Of a DNA stretch of 64,000 nt, positions 16,500 to 27,347 are shown piece by piece; position 1 is the first letter of the stretch; each line of letters begins with the position of its first letter. A model generated the notes under the pieces. It was given only the letters and a program-made list of their open reading frames with translations, did no database searches and was not told the DNA's origin. The stretch is from Hymenobacter convexus (GTDB lineage: Bacteria; Bacteroidota; Bacteroidia; Cytophagales; Hymenobacteraceae): assembly GCF_030580955.1 (NCBI RefSeq), contig NZ_JAUQON010000006.1, forward strand, positions 124,001-188,000, given 5' to 3'. A program made the translations under genes and the position numbers.

Positions 16500-18155
16500 T
16501 TAGTTCGGGTCCCAGAAAATGAGGGTGGTGAACTGGCTGATGCCTTGCGGCAGGTTGCCAACGTTGGTCGTAATCTCCGTCTGCGGGTACAGCAAACGCG
16601 TCGGCAGCTTGTCGGGGCGGGTCGAGGTGGTCTGGAGCGACGGCGCGAAGCGGGGGTAACCCGTCCGGCGGTAGTCGTCCCAAGCCTCGGTGCTGGCTAC
16701 ACCCGTCATCGCCAGGTACTTCTGGTAGATGATTTTCTCCTGATTCGTTACCGGGCGCGGAGTCGTGAGACGGACCGCGTAGGTAGTGGCCCGCAAAAGA
16801 GGACCACCCAAAATATTTGCGTCCGGAATCTGGGTAGTAGTCACATCCCAGTTCACCAGGCCATTGTTCACGTTCACGGGAGCCGTGAGGTACTTCGTCA
16901 CCTTAGCCGCTACGAAAGCCGACGAGTCGCGGGTAGCGTTCTGGCGGTTGGCCGGCGAAGGCGTGTAGAAGTAGTTGAACGAGGCGGTGATGCCGGCGTT
17001 GAAGTCGTTCTTGGCGCTACCGCCAGTGAAGAAGCCACGCTCGCGGGCTTCGGCCTGGCTGAAGAGGTCTTCAGCGCGCAGCATCAGCGGCACCGGCGAA
17101 TCGGGGCCTTTGAACACGCCGCCAAAATCGCGGAAGCGCGTGGCCACGTTGCCCGCAATCGGAGCGCTCTCTCCGAGTTCAGCACCACCCGCGTAACCGG
17201 TGGCAGTGGTGTTGAAGATGCGGTAGCCGCGGGGGTCGCGGTTGAGCAGGAACTGGGCAAGCAGGTACTTAGTCGGAATCGTGTACAGGCGCTCGGTGGC
17301 GGAAGTGCCACCTGCGTCAGCACGGTAACGGTCCCAGAAAGGGTTTTGCTGGCCGGAAGCCTGCGTGTAGCCGGGGTTTACTACCACGTCGGAGGCGATG
17401 AAACCAGCAGCACCGGGGGTGCCGGCAGCAATGGAAGCCTGCAGGCGCGTCATCTCGGTACGCACGTAAGCATCCAAGGAGGGCTGGCTCGACTGACGCA
17501 TCAGAATGCGCAGCTTCAGCGAGTTGGCAAAGCGAACCCAGTTCGCCATAGTGCCCTGGAATACCACGTCCTCGGCACCAACCGTACGCGGAATGGGCGA
17601 AGTCTGCTTGTTGGCAGCGTCAATCTCGGCGATGGCCTCGTTGAGCTTCACGATGAAATCTTTGTAGATAGCATCGGCCTTGTCGTACACGGGGGTGATG
17701 TTAGCCAAACCGCCCAGTGCCTTGGTGTACGGGATATCCCCGTACTCGTCCACCAGCAGCTGGTAGTTGTACACCTTCATGATTTTGGCAATCGCCGAGT
17801 GGTAGGGCTGATTGGCAGCCTTTCCCTGACGCTCGATGATGTCGTAATCATAAATGTTGTCGAAGGTGTTGTTGAACAGCGTCTGGCTGAACGTGCTGTT
17901 GTAATTGTAGGTACGCTCCGGGGCGTAGCCGTTCACCGTACCCGACTTTGCAATGTACCCGGCGGCAAAAGCCGAATACGGGTTGTAGTTAATCGAGTAG
18001 GTATTAGCCGTGGTGGTCAGGGCCTGAGCCAGAACGGCGTCGGCCGTTACCGTCAGCGGGTTGTTCGGGTTTTGGTTGATGTCGAGAAAAGAATCACAGC
18101 TAGCAGCCAGCACCGATAGGGAGCTCACCGCCAGTATCTTAGCAGTATTTTTCAT
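16500..18155 (-). CDS. SusD-like nutrient-binding lipoprotein (pair 1)
   Basis: A 551-residue outer-membrane lipoprotein. The signal peptide ends in a lipobox (VLAASC, Cys at about 20), followed by DSFLDINQNPNNP, typical of the SusD-like family 2. SusD proteins form the lid over the SusC pore and help capture substrate. The helical TPR-like core and the C-terminal EAWDDYRRTGYP motif fit the family. It lies 11 bp after its SusC partner on the same strand. No glycoside hydrolase or peptidase accompanies the pair, so the substrate (glycan, peptide or other) cannot be named. Confidence 0.93.
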   Translation of the reverse strand: MKNTAKILAVSSLSVLAASCDSFLDINQNPNNPLTVTADAVLAQALTTTANTYSINYNPYSAFAAGYIAKSGTVNGYAPERTYNYNSTFSQTLFNNTFDNIYDYDIIERQGKAANQPYHSAIAKIMKVYNYQLLVDEYGDIPYTKALGGLANITPVYDKADAIYKDFIVKLNEAIAEIDAANKQTSPIPRTVGAEDVVFQGTMANWVRFANSLKLRILMRQSSQPSLDAYVRTEMTRLQASIAAGTPGAAGFIASDVVVNPGYTQASGQQNPFWDRYRADAGGTSATERLYTIPTKYLLAQFLLNRDPRGYRIFNTTATGYAGGAELGESAPIAGNVATRFRDFGGVFKGPDSPVPLMLRAEDLFSQAEARERGFFTGGSAKNDFNAGITASFNYFYTPSPANRQNATRDSSAFVAAKVTKYLTAPVNVNNGLVNWDVTTTQIPDANILGGPLLRATTYAVRLTTPRPVTNQEKIIYQKYLAMTGVASTEAWDDYRRTGYPRFAPSLQTTSTRPDKLPTRLLYPQTEITTNVGNLPQGISQFTTLIFWDPN

Positions 18156-18166
18156 ATACGGAGAGA

Positions 18167-21100
18167 TTAGAAAGTTGCGGAAAGAGTTGCACCGTAGAAC
18201 TTAGTAGGCGGCGTCTGCAGAATGGTGTTGATACCAACACCGTTTGCAGAGGAGTTGCCGAAGCTAAACTCGGGGTCCGTGTACTGGTTCTCCTTGGGTA
18301 CCCAGGTATACAAATTCCGGGCAAAAACGTTCACGCTTACGCCTTTAACAAACTTGGCACCCGACAGCATGCTGGTGGGCAGGTTGTAGCTCAGCGACAA
18401 CTCGCGGATTTTGAAGAAGTCGCCTTTGGTCACGTAGTTCTCAGCCACCGAGCGACGGTAAGAGTCGTTGGCCCAGAACTCGGCACCGCCGGGGGTCAGT
18501 TTGTCGGTATTGGCCACGTAGGTCACGCCGTCCGAACCGAGAATCGACGAGTTGGGGTACAGGAAGGGCTGGCGGCCATACGAGGCGCTAACAGCCGAAG
18601 CGCCCGTGAAGTCGAGGTCTTCACCGATGGAGTGGTACACCACGTAGCCCGTGCGGTATTCAGCCTGGCCGGCCAGCGTGATGCCTTTGTAGCTGAAGCT
18701 GGTGTTGAAGCCGTACTTGTGCTTGGGCAGGGTGTTGCCCAGAACTTTCAAATCAGAGGCTTTCCGGGGGAAATACACCTCGTTGGTGGTGCCGGGCTCG
18801 AAGCCTTTGTCCAGGATAACGCGGTTCTGGTCGTCGCGCACATAGTACGAGCCGCGCAGGATGGGGAACGGCTGGCCTACCACGGCGTACACGTTGGCGT
18901 TGCCACCGGTGGTCAGGGCCAGTTCGTCTACGCCGGGCGCCAGCGAGAGCACCTTGCTGTCGTTGTAGTTGTAGTTGGCACCAACGCGCCACTCAAAGCC
19001 GGTTTCCGTACGAACCGGAACCAGGTTCAGGTCAAGTTCCACACCGCTGTTTTGGATTTCACCAGCGTTGAGCAGAACGCTCGAGAAGCCGGAAGCACCG
19101 GAAACACCGGGGGTGAGGGTTTGGTTGGTCGTGTTCTGCTTGTAGTAAGTAGCCGAGGTCGAAACGCGGCGCTTCAGGAAGCTCAATTCGATACCGGCTT
19201 CAATCGAACGGGTGAATTCCGGCTTCAAGTCAGGAGAAATTGCCTGGTTGCTCTGCGTGAACGAGGTCAAAGGACCGAAGGGGAAACCGCCGCCCAGGTT
19301 GAAGAACGGGTCGAGGCGATAAGCACCCAGGTTACCGCCTACGCCGGTACCACCCAGGTTAACTTGGCCCACTTTGGCAATGCCGCCGCGGATTTTACCG
19401 TAGTCGATAAACGAAGCTTCTTTCAGCACCGGAATGGCTTCGGTGAAGATTACGGAGAGGTCAACGCTGGGGTAGAAGAACGAACGGTTCGACTTCAGCA
19501 GCAGCGACGACCAGTCGTTACGGCCCGAAGCGTGCAGATAAACGAACTCTTTGTAGCCCACGGTAGCATCAGCAAACAGCGAAGTCTGGTGATAGGTGTA
19601 GCGAGCGGCCGAACCCTGTACCTGACCTACGCGGTTCACGAGGTTGAACAGACCCGGAGTTGCCAGGCCAGTGGAGCTAGCGGCCAGTAAGTTCGAAGTA
19701 CCTGACTGCGTGTTGTTACCCAAAATGACTTTCGTGGTGAAATCACCGAAAGTCTTATCAATGTTGATGAAAAAGTCAGAATTGAGTCGGGTGTAATCGA
19801 TGGTTGATTCCTGCACGAAACCGTTAGTAGCACTGGCATTACGGCCGAAGGCAGATACATAAGGCGTGTAGGCAAACCGGTCGCGGGTGTTCTGGTTGGA
19901 CTGATTCACCAGCGTAGCACCGAAGCGGTACTGCAGGCTCATCCAGTCGAACACTTTGTAGCCCAGGTTGACATCACCGATGAAGTAGTTCTCCTTCAGG
20001 TGCGTACGGTTGTTGTCGATAACGTAGTAAGGGTTCTGGTAGTACTCGTTGTAGTAGCCGTTCGGGTTAGCGAAAGGATTGTTCTGCCAATCCTTGTACT
20101 GGGTGAGCGGCACCATCGACGAGGTGTTGACAATGCTATAGTACACCGAGTTGGCGGCACTCAGGTTCGACGTAGCGTCTACCATTTTGCGGGCATACGA
20201 AGTGTTGAAGCCCACGGTCAGTTTGCCGAAATCACGCGAAGCGTTCAGGCGGAAGGCGTTCCGGTTGTACTCGTCTTTGGGGACGATGCCGTTGTTCTTC
20301 ACGTTCTGGAACGAAACGAAGATTTTGCTCTTGTCGTCACCACCGGAGAACGAAACGTTGTTCTGCATCTGGTAGCCGGTGTTGAAGAAGTCACGACGCT
20401 CGTTCGGCTTGGAATCGTAGGTGGTGTACTGCTGCTGGCCATTTTCCAGGGCCAGACCCAGACGCACCCGACGACCGTCGAAACGGGGGCCGTACTGCTG
20501 GTTCTCCATGTTGTTGTACTGGGCGTTGTAAGTCAGCGCCGTCGAGTCCTCCCCGGCAGCCGGGAACAAGGGGTAGTTGTAAGCATATTCCTGCGCACCC
20601 AGGCCGAACTCGTTCTGCAGCTTGGGCAGGAACGAAATCGACTCAAACTGCGAGGTGTGCGAGAAGGTCACGGCAACGCCGTTGGCACCTTTCTTCGTGG
20701 TGATAATCAAAGCGCCGTTCGAAGCCTGCGAGCCGTAGAGAGCGGCAGCGTTGGCACCTTTCAGCACGGTGATGTTGTCGATGTCGTCGGGGTTCAGGGC
20801 GGTCAGTACTTCCGAAGTCGAGAGTACACCGTCAACTACTACCAGAGCCTGGTTTTCACCGGTTGCCGAGCGGGCACCGCGCAGGGTAACGCGTACGCTG
20901 GGATTGACGCCGTTCGACAGGGTCTGGATTTGCAAACCCGATACCTTGCCTGCCAAGCCGTTGGTGACGTTAGTCACGCGGGCCTGGTTGATTTCTTTGG
21001 TGTCGAGCGTAGCCGTGGCGTAGCCGATTTCACGGGCCTGGCGCTGTACGCCCAGTGCACCGGTTACAACTACTTCGCCCAACTGCTTCACATCGGATGC

Positions 21101-21388
21101 CAGCGCGACGTTGAACGTGCTGTTCGAGCCAATTGGCTGCTCAACCGAAGCGTAACCAATAGAACTGATGGTCAGCGAAGTGGCCGAAGAAGGAACACTG
21201 AGGCTGAAAGCGCCATCGGCATTTGTTGAAGCTCCAATAGTGGTGCCTTTTACCAGTACGGTAGCGCCGGGCAGGCCCTGACCGGATGCCCGGTCAGTTA
21301 CGCGCCCGGATATCGTCCGGTCTTGGGCATAGACCTGCTGCAACAGGCCGGTCATTAGAAGCATGACCATACATAAGAGTTTTTTCAT
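18167..21388 (-). CDS. SusC/RagA-type TonB-dependent outer-membrane transporter (pair 1)
   Basis: A 1073-residue protein: signal peptide (1-20, cleaved after VYA), a carboxypeptidase-regulatory-like domain (about 22-95, ISGRVTDRASGQGLPGATV), a plug domain (about 110-230, with GLAGKVSGLQI and the SusC hallmark NALI-type ASNGALIITTKKG), and a 22-strand barrel ending in the aromatic strand FYGATLSATF. It imports substrate through the outer membrane using TonB energy. The start at 21388 (MKKLLCMVM) was chosen over an in-frame upstream codon because it gives a proper signal peptide. There is no N-terminal signalling (STN) domain and no sigma/anti-sigma pair nearby. Confidence 0.95.
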   Translation of the reverse strand: MKKLLCMVMLLMTGLLQQVYAQDRTISGRVTDRASGQGLPGATVLVKGTTIGASTNADGAFSLSVPSSATSLTISSIGYASVEQPIGSNSTFNVALASDVKQLGEVVVTGALGVQRQAREIGYATATLDTKEINQARVTNVTNGLAGKVSGLQIQTLSNGVNPSVRVTLRGARSATGENQALVVVDGVLSTSEVLTALNPDDIDNITVLKGANAAALYGSQASNGALIITTKKGANGVAVTFSHTSQFESISFLPKLQNEFGLGAQEYAYNYPLFPAAGEDSTALTYNAQYNNMENQQYGPRFDGRRVRLGLALENGQQQYTTYDSKPNERRDFFNTGYQMQNNVSFSGGDDKSKIFVSFQNVKNNGIVPKDEYNRNAFRLNASRDFGKLTVGFNTSYARKMVDATSNLSAANSVYYSIVNTSSMVPLTQYKDWQNNPFANPNGYYNEYYQNPYYVIDNNRTHLKENYFIGDVNLGYKVFDWMSLQYRFGATLVNQSNQNTRDRFAYTPYVSAFGRNASATNGFVQESTIDYTRLNSDFFINIDKTFGDFTTKVILGNNTQSGTSNLLAASSTGLATPGLFNLVNRVGQVQGSAARYTYHQTSLFADATVGYKEFVYLHASGRNDWSSLLLKSNRSFFYPSVDLSVIFTEAIPVLKEASFIDYGKIRGGIAKVGQVNLGGTGVGGNLGAYRLDPFFNLGGGFPFGPLTSFTQSNQAISPDLKPEFTRSIEAGIELSFLKRRVSTSATYYKQNTTNQTLTPGVSGASGFSSVLLNAGEIQNSGVELDLNLVPVRTETGFEWRVGANYNYNDSKVLSLAPGVDELALTTGGNANVYAVVGQPFPILRGSYYVRDDQNRVILDKGFEPGTTNEVYFPRKASDLKVLGNTLPKHKYGFNTSFSYKGITLAGQAEYRTGYVVYHSIGEDLDFTGASAVSASYGRQPFLYPNSSILGSDGVTYVANTDKLTPGGAEFWANDSYRRSVAENYVTKGDFFKIRELSLSYNLPTSMLSGAKFVKGVSVNVFARNLYTWVPKENQYTDPEFSFGNSSANGVGINTILQTPPTKFYGATLSATF

Positions 21389-22355
21389 TTGACTGGTTGG
21401 TTGGTGAGTGAAAAGGTAAAAAGTAAGGTGAGTGAAACGGCAATTATACAAGGAAAATAGCTTTTGGAGGAACAGCACCTGCGCCAGAACCTCATCAGCC
21501 ATTCATGAAAGATACTTAAGCTACTGGCAAACTGCTGAATGTTAGCGCGTCCAATAGGTTCTGCGTTGTTCGACAGATAAGGGTCATTTTGTCTTGGCCC
21601 ACTATGAAAATGATACTATCCCACCCAAAAGCATCCTGTATGTATCCAATGTTATCCGTTTCGAAAGAATGGTAACATGTCGGCAATGCGCCCAAAGCTA
21701 ACACTCGTTTGCCAAAATTGACTATTGGCGTTTCGGCTTCTTTTCGCACGGGAATCGGTTTCGCCAGAATGGTTTATGCAGTTTTTTTTTGCTTGAACTT
21801 CCAGAAACGAGGCTTAAACCCATTCTGGCTCATCCTCCTGCCACAGGTTTAAATAATATATAACTTAAGTGCCAATTTGTTTTTGGCAGCTATTTCGTAC
21901 TAGCCACAGCCTGCCCCTGGAATAAATCATTTAAAAGACTGATTTAATTACATTAGCTAATTTACAAAAAATAAAGTGGATAGGTGAGACTTATGTAATC
22001 AAAGTTGGCGGCCTGCTGAATCATCCCAAAGGTTCCGGGCGAGAAATGAAATTATCGAACATTGGGCTTTGGGGTGGCAATAAGAAAACTGCTTTCTACA
22101 AGGCAGTAAAGAGGGGCCGCACCGGCATCCTGCTTGGTTGCCGGGCACGGCCGTGTGCAGTATGCGGGGTTGAGGCATCGGGAAGAAGTACAGTTGCTCT
22201 GACGCTCATTTTGAGCCAGATGCCGGGCCGATTATCACGGAGAATATTGGGTTTATGGTTGAAATTTTGGCTGGCAGCAGTACTTTCAACTTTTAAAATA
22301 CCACCCTTCTGTTTCTTTTTCCCTTTTCTTAATCACACCCACTTTAAACAACTCA
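21389..22355. other. 967-bp AT-rich intergenic region between divergent SusC genes
   Basis: This region separates the divergent starts of SusC pair 1 (minus) and SusC pair 2 (plus). It is clearly richer in A and T than the coding DNA, with T- and A-runs at 21780-21990. Short frames inside it start with non-ATG codons and resemble nothing. It is the only room for regulatory sites of the two uptake operons. One promoter-like pair is listed separately; no operator repeat could be recognised by eye. Confidence 0.6.
22259..22287 (+). promoter_or_regulatory. Possible promoter of SusC/SusD operon 2
   Basis: TTG (22259-22261), a 19-base spacer, then TACTTTC (22281-22287), close to but not a full match for TAnnTTTG, 69 bp before the SusC start. 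Confidence 0.35.
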
Positions 22356-25300
22356 ATGAAGAGAACCTTACTAATGAGCCTGCTCCTGCTCCTGACCCTG
22401 GCCGGGCGGAGCTGGGCCCAGAGTCGCTCCGTATCGGGGCGTGTGCTCGACAAAAGCACCAACGAAGGATTGCCGGGCGTAAGTGTCATCGTGAAGGGAA
22501 CCACTACCGGGACCGCCACCGACGCCGACGGCAAGTTTACGCTGAGCGTGCCCGCCCCAACGGCGGTGCTGCAATTCAAATACCTGGGTTACCTCACGAC
22601 CGAGCAGCCGGTGGGCACTTCCAGCACAGTGGACGTGGCCATGGCCGTTGACAACAAGCAGCTCGACGAAGTAACCGTGACGGCCTTGGGCATCTCGCGC
22701 GAGAAGCGGGCCCTGGGCTATGCCGTTTCGGAAGTGAAATCGGAGCAGGTGGTGCAGAAGTCGGAACCCGACCTGCTGCGCACGCTGTCGGGCAAAGTGC
22801 CGGGCGTGAACATTATCAGCTCGAGCGGGGTACCAGGCGCTTCGTCGCGCATCACCATCCGGGGCAACACGTCGTTCTACGGCGAAAACCAGCCCCTGTT
22901 CGTGGTGGATGGCGTGCCCTACGACAACTCCCAGACGGAATCGGACAACCCCATCACCAACGGCGCCTCCTACTCGAGCCGCACGGCCGACGTGGACCCG
23001 AACAACATTGCGTCCATCAACGTGCTGAAAGGGGCGGCAGCAGCGGCGCTTTATGGCTCGCGCGCAGCCGGTGGCGTTATTGTTATCACCACCAAAACCG
23101 GTGGCGGGGGCCAGCGCGGCCCCAAAGGCATCCAGATTGGCTATACTACGGGCTACTCCATTGAGAAGGTAGCGGCCCTGCCCAACTACCAGAACAAGTA
23201 CGGCGCAGGCGCCAACTTCGTCAACTCGGATGCTAACGGTTCTTGGGGCCCCGAGTTTGGCAATACCGCTCAGGGCGCGCCCGCACGCATTCGTCACCCA
23301 CAGGCAGGCAACCCTGACTTTCCCAGCATTGCCGATACTGCCACAATTCCTTATAAGGCGTACCCGAACAACGTGAAGGATTTCTTCAAAACGGGCCACC
23401 TGTACGAGAATTCGGTATCGTTGAACAGCACCAGCGACAACGCCACGTTCACCACCATCATTTCGCGGGCCGACCAGCAGGGCATCATCCCCAACTCGTC
23501 GTTTGTGCGCAACAACGTGAGCACCGGCGGCTCGGGCAAGTTCAACAAGTTCACCATCAGCGGCAACGTGGCCTACACGAACACCACACAGAAGGGCCCA
23601 CTAACGGGCGCCAACAACCTGCTGGCCGGTAATGCCTCGGCCTTCGCGCGTACGCTGTTCCTGACCCGCAGCCTCGACCTGCAGGGCCTGCCCTACATCG
23701 ACCCTGTTACGCACGCTTCCACCTTCGCGTGGCTGTCGCGGCAGGCCGACAACCCGCTGTGGTCGGTTGAAAACGCCCTCTATACCTCCCGTGTCGACCG
23801 GGTGGTGGGCAGCGTGGGCTTGTCGTACGCCATCAAAGACTGGTTGGTGCTGACCTACACCGGCGGCATCAACACCTACACCGACTCGCGCCGCACCACC
23901 ATCCGGCCGGGCTCAAACGCCAACTATGGGGTGAGTTCCGTTCTGGAAGACAACATCCAGAACACGGAACTGGAACAGACCTTGCTGCTGAACTTCAACA
24001 AGAACCTGACCGAGGACCTGAGCCTGACCGCTAGCGTGGGCCAGAACATCAACGCCCGCAAGTTTGACGGTCGCTCGAACATTGGCTACGACATTGTCAC
24101 TTTTGGCATTGACAACATCGAGAACACCAACCAGAAAGGCACCTACGGCTACGCCTACTCGGAGCGCCGCTTGATGGGCTTGCTCGGCAACGCAACGCTG
24201 GGCTACAAGAACTTTGCGTTCCTGACCCTGACTGGCCGCAACGACTTCTCCTCTACGCTCAATAAAGGCGGAATCATTGGCAACACCGGCCGCTCCTTCT
24301 TCTACTCCAGCGCGGCCGGCTCGCTGGTGCTCAACGAAGCGCTAAAATGGGATTTCCGCTGGCTGGATTTGGCCAAAGTGCGTGTGGCCTACGGCCGGGT
24401 AGGACGCGACGCTCCCCCCTACCGTTCGGGCCCCAGCACGTACGACATCAATCCGGGCGGCATTTTCCCCTTTTACAACCCGAATCCGGCGGCGCAGGGA
24501 CAACCTACGGCAGGTGTTTCCATCAGCAGCGTTATCAACAACCCAAACCTGACGCCCGAATTCTCGACGGAACTGGAAGTAGGCACTGAACTGGCCCTTT
24601 TCCGCAACCGCATCTCGTTCAACGGCACGTACTACAACAAGCAGTCGACCAACCAGATTGCGCCGCGCATTCTGCCGTCTGCTACTGGCTACAGCCAGTA
24701 CTGGACCAACTTCGGCGCCATTTCCAACAAAGGCTTTGAGGTGGCCCTGACGGTGGTGCCGGTGGAAACGTCGGGCTTCCGCTGGAGCAGCACGTTCAAC
24801 TTCACCCGCAATCGCAACATCGTAGAGAAAACGACCGACAAAGGCGATACCCTCACGCTGGGCGGCTTCAACGTGGCGGCACTGCTCATTCCTGGCCAGC
24901 CCTACGGCGTGCTGTACGGCTCCACGGCCAAGCGCGACGGCAACGGCAATCTGCTTGTTGACCCCGTGAGCGGCCGTCTGGTGCCCGGTGGCAACAAGGT
25001 TATTGGCAACCCCAACGCTGATTTCATCATGGGCTTCATCAACCAGTTCACTTACAAAGGCATTACGCTGAACACGCTGATTGACTACCGCAAAGGTGGT
25101 GCGCTGTTTTCGACCACCCTGCAGGAAGAGCTGGGCCGGGGCGTGACGAAGGATACCGAAGACCGCAACCGCCTGCTCATCATCGACGGCGTGCGCTACA
25201 ACCCCGCCACGGGCGGTGCCGCCCTGGATAGCGATGGCAATCCCATCCGCAACACCAAGGCCATCAGCGTCAACGACCTGTATTTCTCGTCGGCCGGCGT

Positions 25301-25604
25301 GGGCGGCGGGGCTGCCACCAACGGCTACAACGAACAGTCGATATACGATGCTACTACCGTGCGCCTGCGCGAAGTGACGGTGGGCTACGACCTGCCCAAG
25401 TCCATCCTCGGCAAGTCGCCGTTCAGCGTGGTCAACATCTCGGTGTCGGGCCGCAACCTGTACTGGTACTCCCCCAACCTGCCCAAGAACTCAAACTTCG
25501 ACCCCGAAACCAACACCTTCGGCTCGAGCAACGTGCAGGGCATCGAGTTGACCAACGCGCCGAACACCAAGCGTTACGGCGTGAACCTGCGGGTAACTTT
25601 CTAA
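22356..25604 (+). CDS. SusC/RagA-type TonB-dependent outer-membrane transporter (pair 2)
   Basis: A 1082-residue transporter. Signal peptide (1-21, ending WAQ), regulatory-like domain (VSGRVLDKSTNEGLPGVSV), plug with DPNNIASINVLKGAAAAALYG and the AAGGVIVITTKTG hallmark, then a barrel that ends in KRYGVNLRVTF. It should import a ligand delivered by the SusD-like protein encoded 39 bp downstream. The plug lacks an STN signalling domain, so induction by an anti-sigma factor is unlikely. It is divergent from SusC pair 1 and quite different from it in the barrel, so the three pairs probably have different substrates. Confidence 0.95.
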   Translation: MKRTLLMSLLLLLTLAGRSWAQSRSVSGRVLDKSTNEGLPGVSVIVKGTTTGTATDADGKFTLSVPAPTAVLQFKYLGYLTTEQPVGTSSTVDVAMAVDNKQLDEVTVTALGISREKRALGYAVSEVKSEQVVQKSEPDLLRTLSGKVPGVNIISSSGVPGASSRITIRGNTSFYGENQPLFVVDGVPYDNSQTESDNPITNGASYSSRTADVDPNNIASINVLKGAAAAALYGSRAAGGVIVITTKTGGGGQRGPKGIQIGYTTGYSIEKVAALPNYQNKYGAGANFVNSDANGSWGPEFGNTAQGAPARIRHPQAGNPDFPSIADTATIPYKAYPNNVKDFFKTGHLYENSVSLNSTSDNATFTTIISRADQQGIIPNSSFVRNNVSTGGSGKFNKFTISGNVAYTNTTQKGPLTGANNLLAGNASAFARTLFLTRSLDLQGLPYIDPVTHASTFAWLSRQADNPLWSVENALYTSRVDRVVGSVGLSYAIKDWLVLTYTGGINTYTDSRRTTIRPGSNANYGVSSVLEDNIQNTELEQTLLLNFNKNLTEDLSLTASVGQNINARKFDGRSNIGYDIVTFGIDNIENTNQKGTYGYAYSERRLMGLLGNATLGYKNFAFLTLTGRNDFSSTLNKGGIIGNTGRSFFYSSAAGSLVLNEALKWDFRWLDLAKVRVAYGRVGRDAPPYRSGPSTYDINPGGIFPFYNPNPAAQGQPTAGVSISSVINNPNLTPEFSTELEVGTELALFRNRISFNGTYYNKQSTNQIAPRILPSATGYSQYWTNFGAISNKGFEVALTVVPVETSGFRWSSTFNFTRNRNIVEKTTDKGDTLTLGGFNVAALLIPGQPYGVLYGSTAKRDGNGNLLVDPVSGRLVPGGNKVIGNPNADFIMGFINQFTYKGITLNTLIDYRKGGALFSTTLQEELGRGVTKDTEDRNRLLIIDGVRYNPATGGAALDSDGNPIRNTKAISVNDLYFSSAGVGGGAATNGYNEQSIYDATTVRLREVTVGYDLPKSILGKSPFSVVNISVSGRNLYWYSPNLPKNSNFDPETNTFGSSNVQGIELTNAPNTKRYGVNLRVTF

Positions 25605-25643
25605 TCTCAGCATTGCGCCTTCGGGCTCTTTATATAGTATTCC

Positions 25644-27305
25644 ATGAAATTCCACCAAATTGGGGCAACACTGGCTTTTGTCGGGATGCTCGCCACAGCC
25701 TCCGGCTGCAAGGACTTTTACAACACCAACGTCAACCCGCTCTATCCTACTTCTACCACCATCAATAACCTGCTGCCCATCACACAAGTGAGCATGGCCA
25801 GCGGCTTGGGCGACAACGTGGGCGGCCTGAGCCAGTACACGATGGGCCTGATGCAGCAATTGTACAGCACCCGGGGCATTGGCAACTTCGTGCAAACCGG
25901 TGGCTCTTTTGGGGGCCCCTGGTCGGAGCTCTACGGCAACATGCTCCCGAACAACGAAATCATCATCACCCAAGGCACGGCCGAAGGGCAATGGAGCTAC
26001 GTGGGCATCGCGCAACTGCAGAAAGCGTACGTGTTTAGCCAGATGGTGGATATGTGGGGCGACATCCCTTATTCGGAATCCCTGCAGGGGGTAAACAACC
26101 TAGCCCCGCGTTTCGACAAGGACTCGGAAATCTATAACGGTTCGGCCGATGGCAAAGTGAAAGGCCTCTTTGCCTTAATTGATGAGGGTTTGGCCAACCT
26201 GGCGAAACCTTCGACCAACTCAACGCTGGGCCGGGCCGACCTGATTTATGGCGGTTCAATCGAGAAATGGGCGCGTTTTGGCCGCACGCTTAAGCTGAAG
26301 CTCTACAATCAGATTCGCAAGACGAACTCGAACGCGGTAGTGGCTGCCCAGATAGCGCCGCTTCTGACTTCGCCCCTGATGGAAGAAGGTGGCGACCTGC
26401 AGCTGGCTTATAAGAACAGCATCCAACCCGATACCCGCAACCCCGGTGCGGTGGTGGACTACGGCCCCAATCCGGAAAACCGCATTGGCCGCTACTTCTA
26501 TGAGGACATGAAGGACAAAAATGACCCGCGTATACCCTATTACTTCTTCAACCAGGTTCCGCCGGGCGTTGCGATAACCCAACAGGATTACATCAATGGC
26601 AGCTTTGTTACGGTACGGCCGGGCTCAACCGGGCAGTACACCAGCTCGGCTTCTACAGCGGCCGTGCAAACCCTGCAGGGCTTGTACCCCATAGGTGGAC
26701 GTTATGACGACGGCAAAGGCAGCCCCGGCGGCAATGGTCGCCCGCAGGCGAAATATGAGGCTCCCCAACGCCTTCTTACTTACTATGCCCGCAAGTTCAC
26801 GGAAGCGGAGTTGCAGCTCGTGGTCCTCAACAACCCCGCCGCTGCCCGGGTCGCATTGTCTGATGCGCTCACAGCAGCTTTTAACAAGGTGAACACCGTT
26901 GCGGCGGCAGACGGCAGCCCCGTCATGACGGCGGCCCAAATTTCGGGGTATATCACCCGCGTCAATACCACAGCAGCCAACTCGGGTCCGCTCAACCGTT
27001 TCGACCGCGCCACCACCACCGAAGACAAACTGGAGGTGATTATGTACGAGAAGTACGTGGCCAGCTTTGGCTACGGCGTGGATGTGTACACCGATTTCCG
27101 GCGCACGCACCACCCGGCTATCCGGGTATCGCAGGCCGCAGCTGCGGCCACGCCCGGCCGGGGCCTGCTGCCCGACGACGGCCAGACGGTATCGAACGGC
27201 ATTTTCCCTTACCGCCTGTACTATCCGACCAACGATTTAATTCTGAATCCCAATTCGCCGCGGACGCAGGCGCCGGTTACCTCGCGCATTTTCTGGGACC
27301 TGTAG
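25644..27305 (+). CDS. SusD-like nutrient-binding lipoprotein (pair 2)
   Basis: A 553-residue lipoprotein with lipobox ATASGC (Cys at about 22), then KDFYNTNVNP, the N-terminal form of the SusD-like family 2. The C-terminal region holds EKYVASFGYGVDVYTDFRRT and ends in ITSRIFWDL-like residues (PVTSRIFWDL), very similar in plan to SusD pair 1, which ends FTTLIFWDPN. It is the extracellular lid of the SusC transporter just upstream. A third gene, a small lipoprotein, follows 42 bp later and completes the operon. No enzyme gene is attached, so the substrate is unknown. Confidence 0.93.
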   Translation: MKFHQIGATLAFVGMLATASGCKDFYNTNVNPLYPTSTTINNLLPITQVSMASGLGDNVGGLSQYTMGLMQQLYSTRGIGNFVQTGGSFGGPWSELYGNMLPNNEIIITQGTAEGQWSYVGIAQLQKAYVFSQMVDMWGDIPYSESLQGVNNLAPRFDKDSEIYNGSADGKVKGLFALIDEGLANLAKPSTNSTLGRADLIYGGSIEKWARFGRTLKLKLYNQIRKTNSNAVVAAQIAPLLTSPLMEEGGDLQLAYKNSIQPDTRNPGAVVDYGPNPENRIGRYFYEDMKDKNDPRIPYYFFNQVPPGVAITQQDYINGSFVTVRPGSTGQYTSSASTAAVQTLQGLYPIGGRYDDGKGSPGGNGRPQAKYEAPQRLLTYYARKFTEAELQLVVLNNPAAARVALSDALTAAFNKVNTVAAADGSPVMTAAQISGYITRVNTTAANSGPLNRFDRATTTEDKLEVIMYEKYVASFGYGVDVYTDFRRTHHPAIRVSQAAAAATPGRGLLPDDGQTVSNGIFPYRLYYPTNDLILNPNSPRTQAPVTSRIFWDL

Positions 27306-27347
27306 GTCGCTCCGCCTTTCTTGACTTTTCTTAACGTGAAAATCACC

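Noticed and set aside
16545..18119. A 524-codon frame opposite SusD pair 1
   Set aside because: Antisense to a lipoprotein gene with a full family match; no motif of its own.
21516..21749. A 77-residue frame in the region between divergent SusC genes
   Set aside because: It starts with GTG, has no family features, and lies in AT-rich non-coding DNA.
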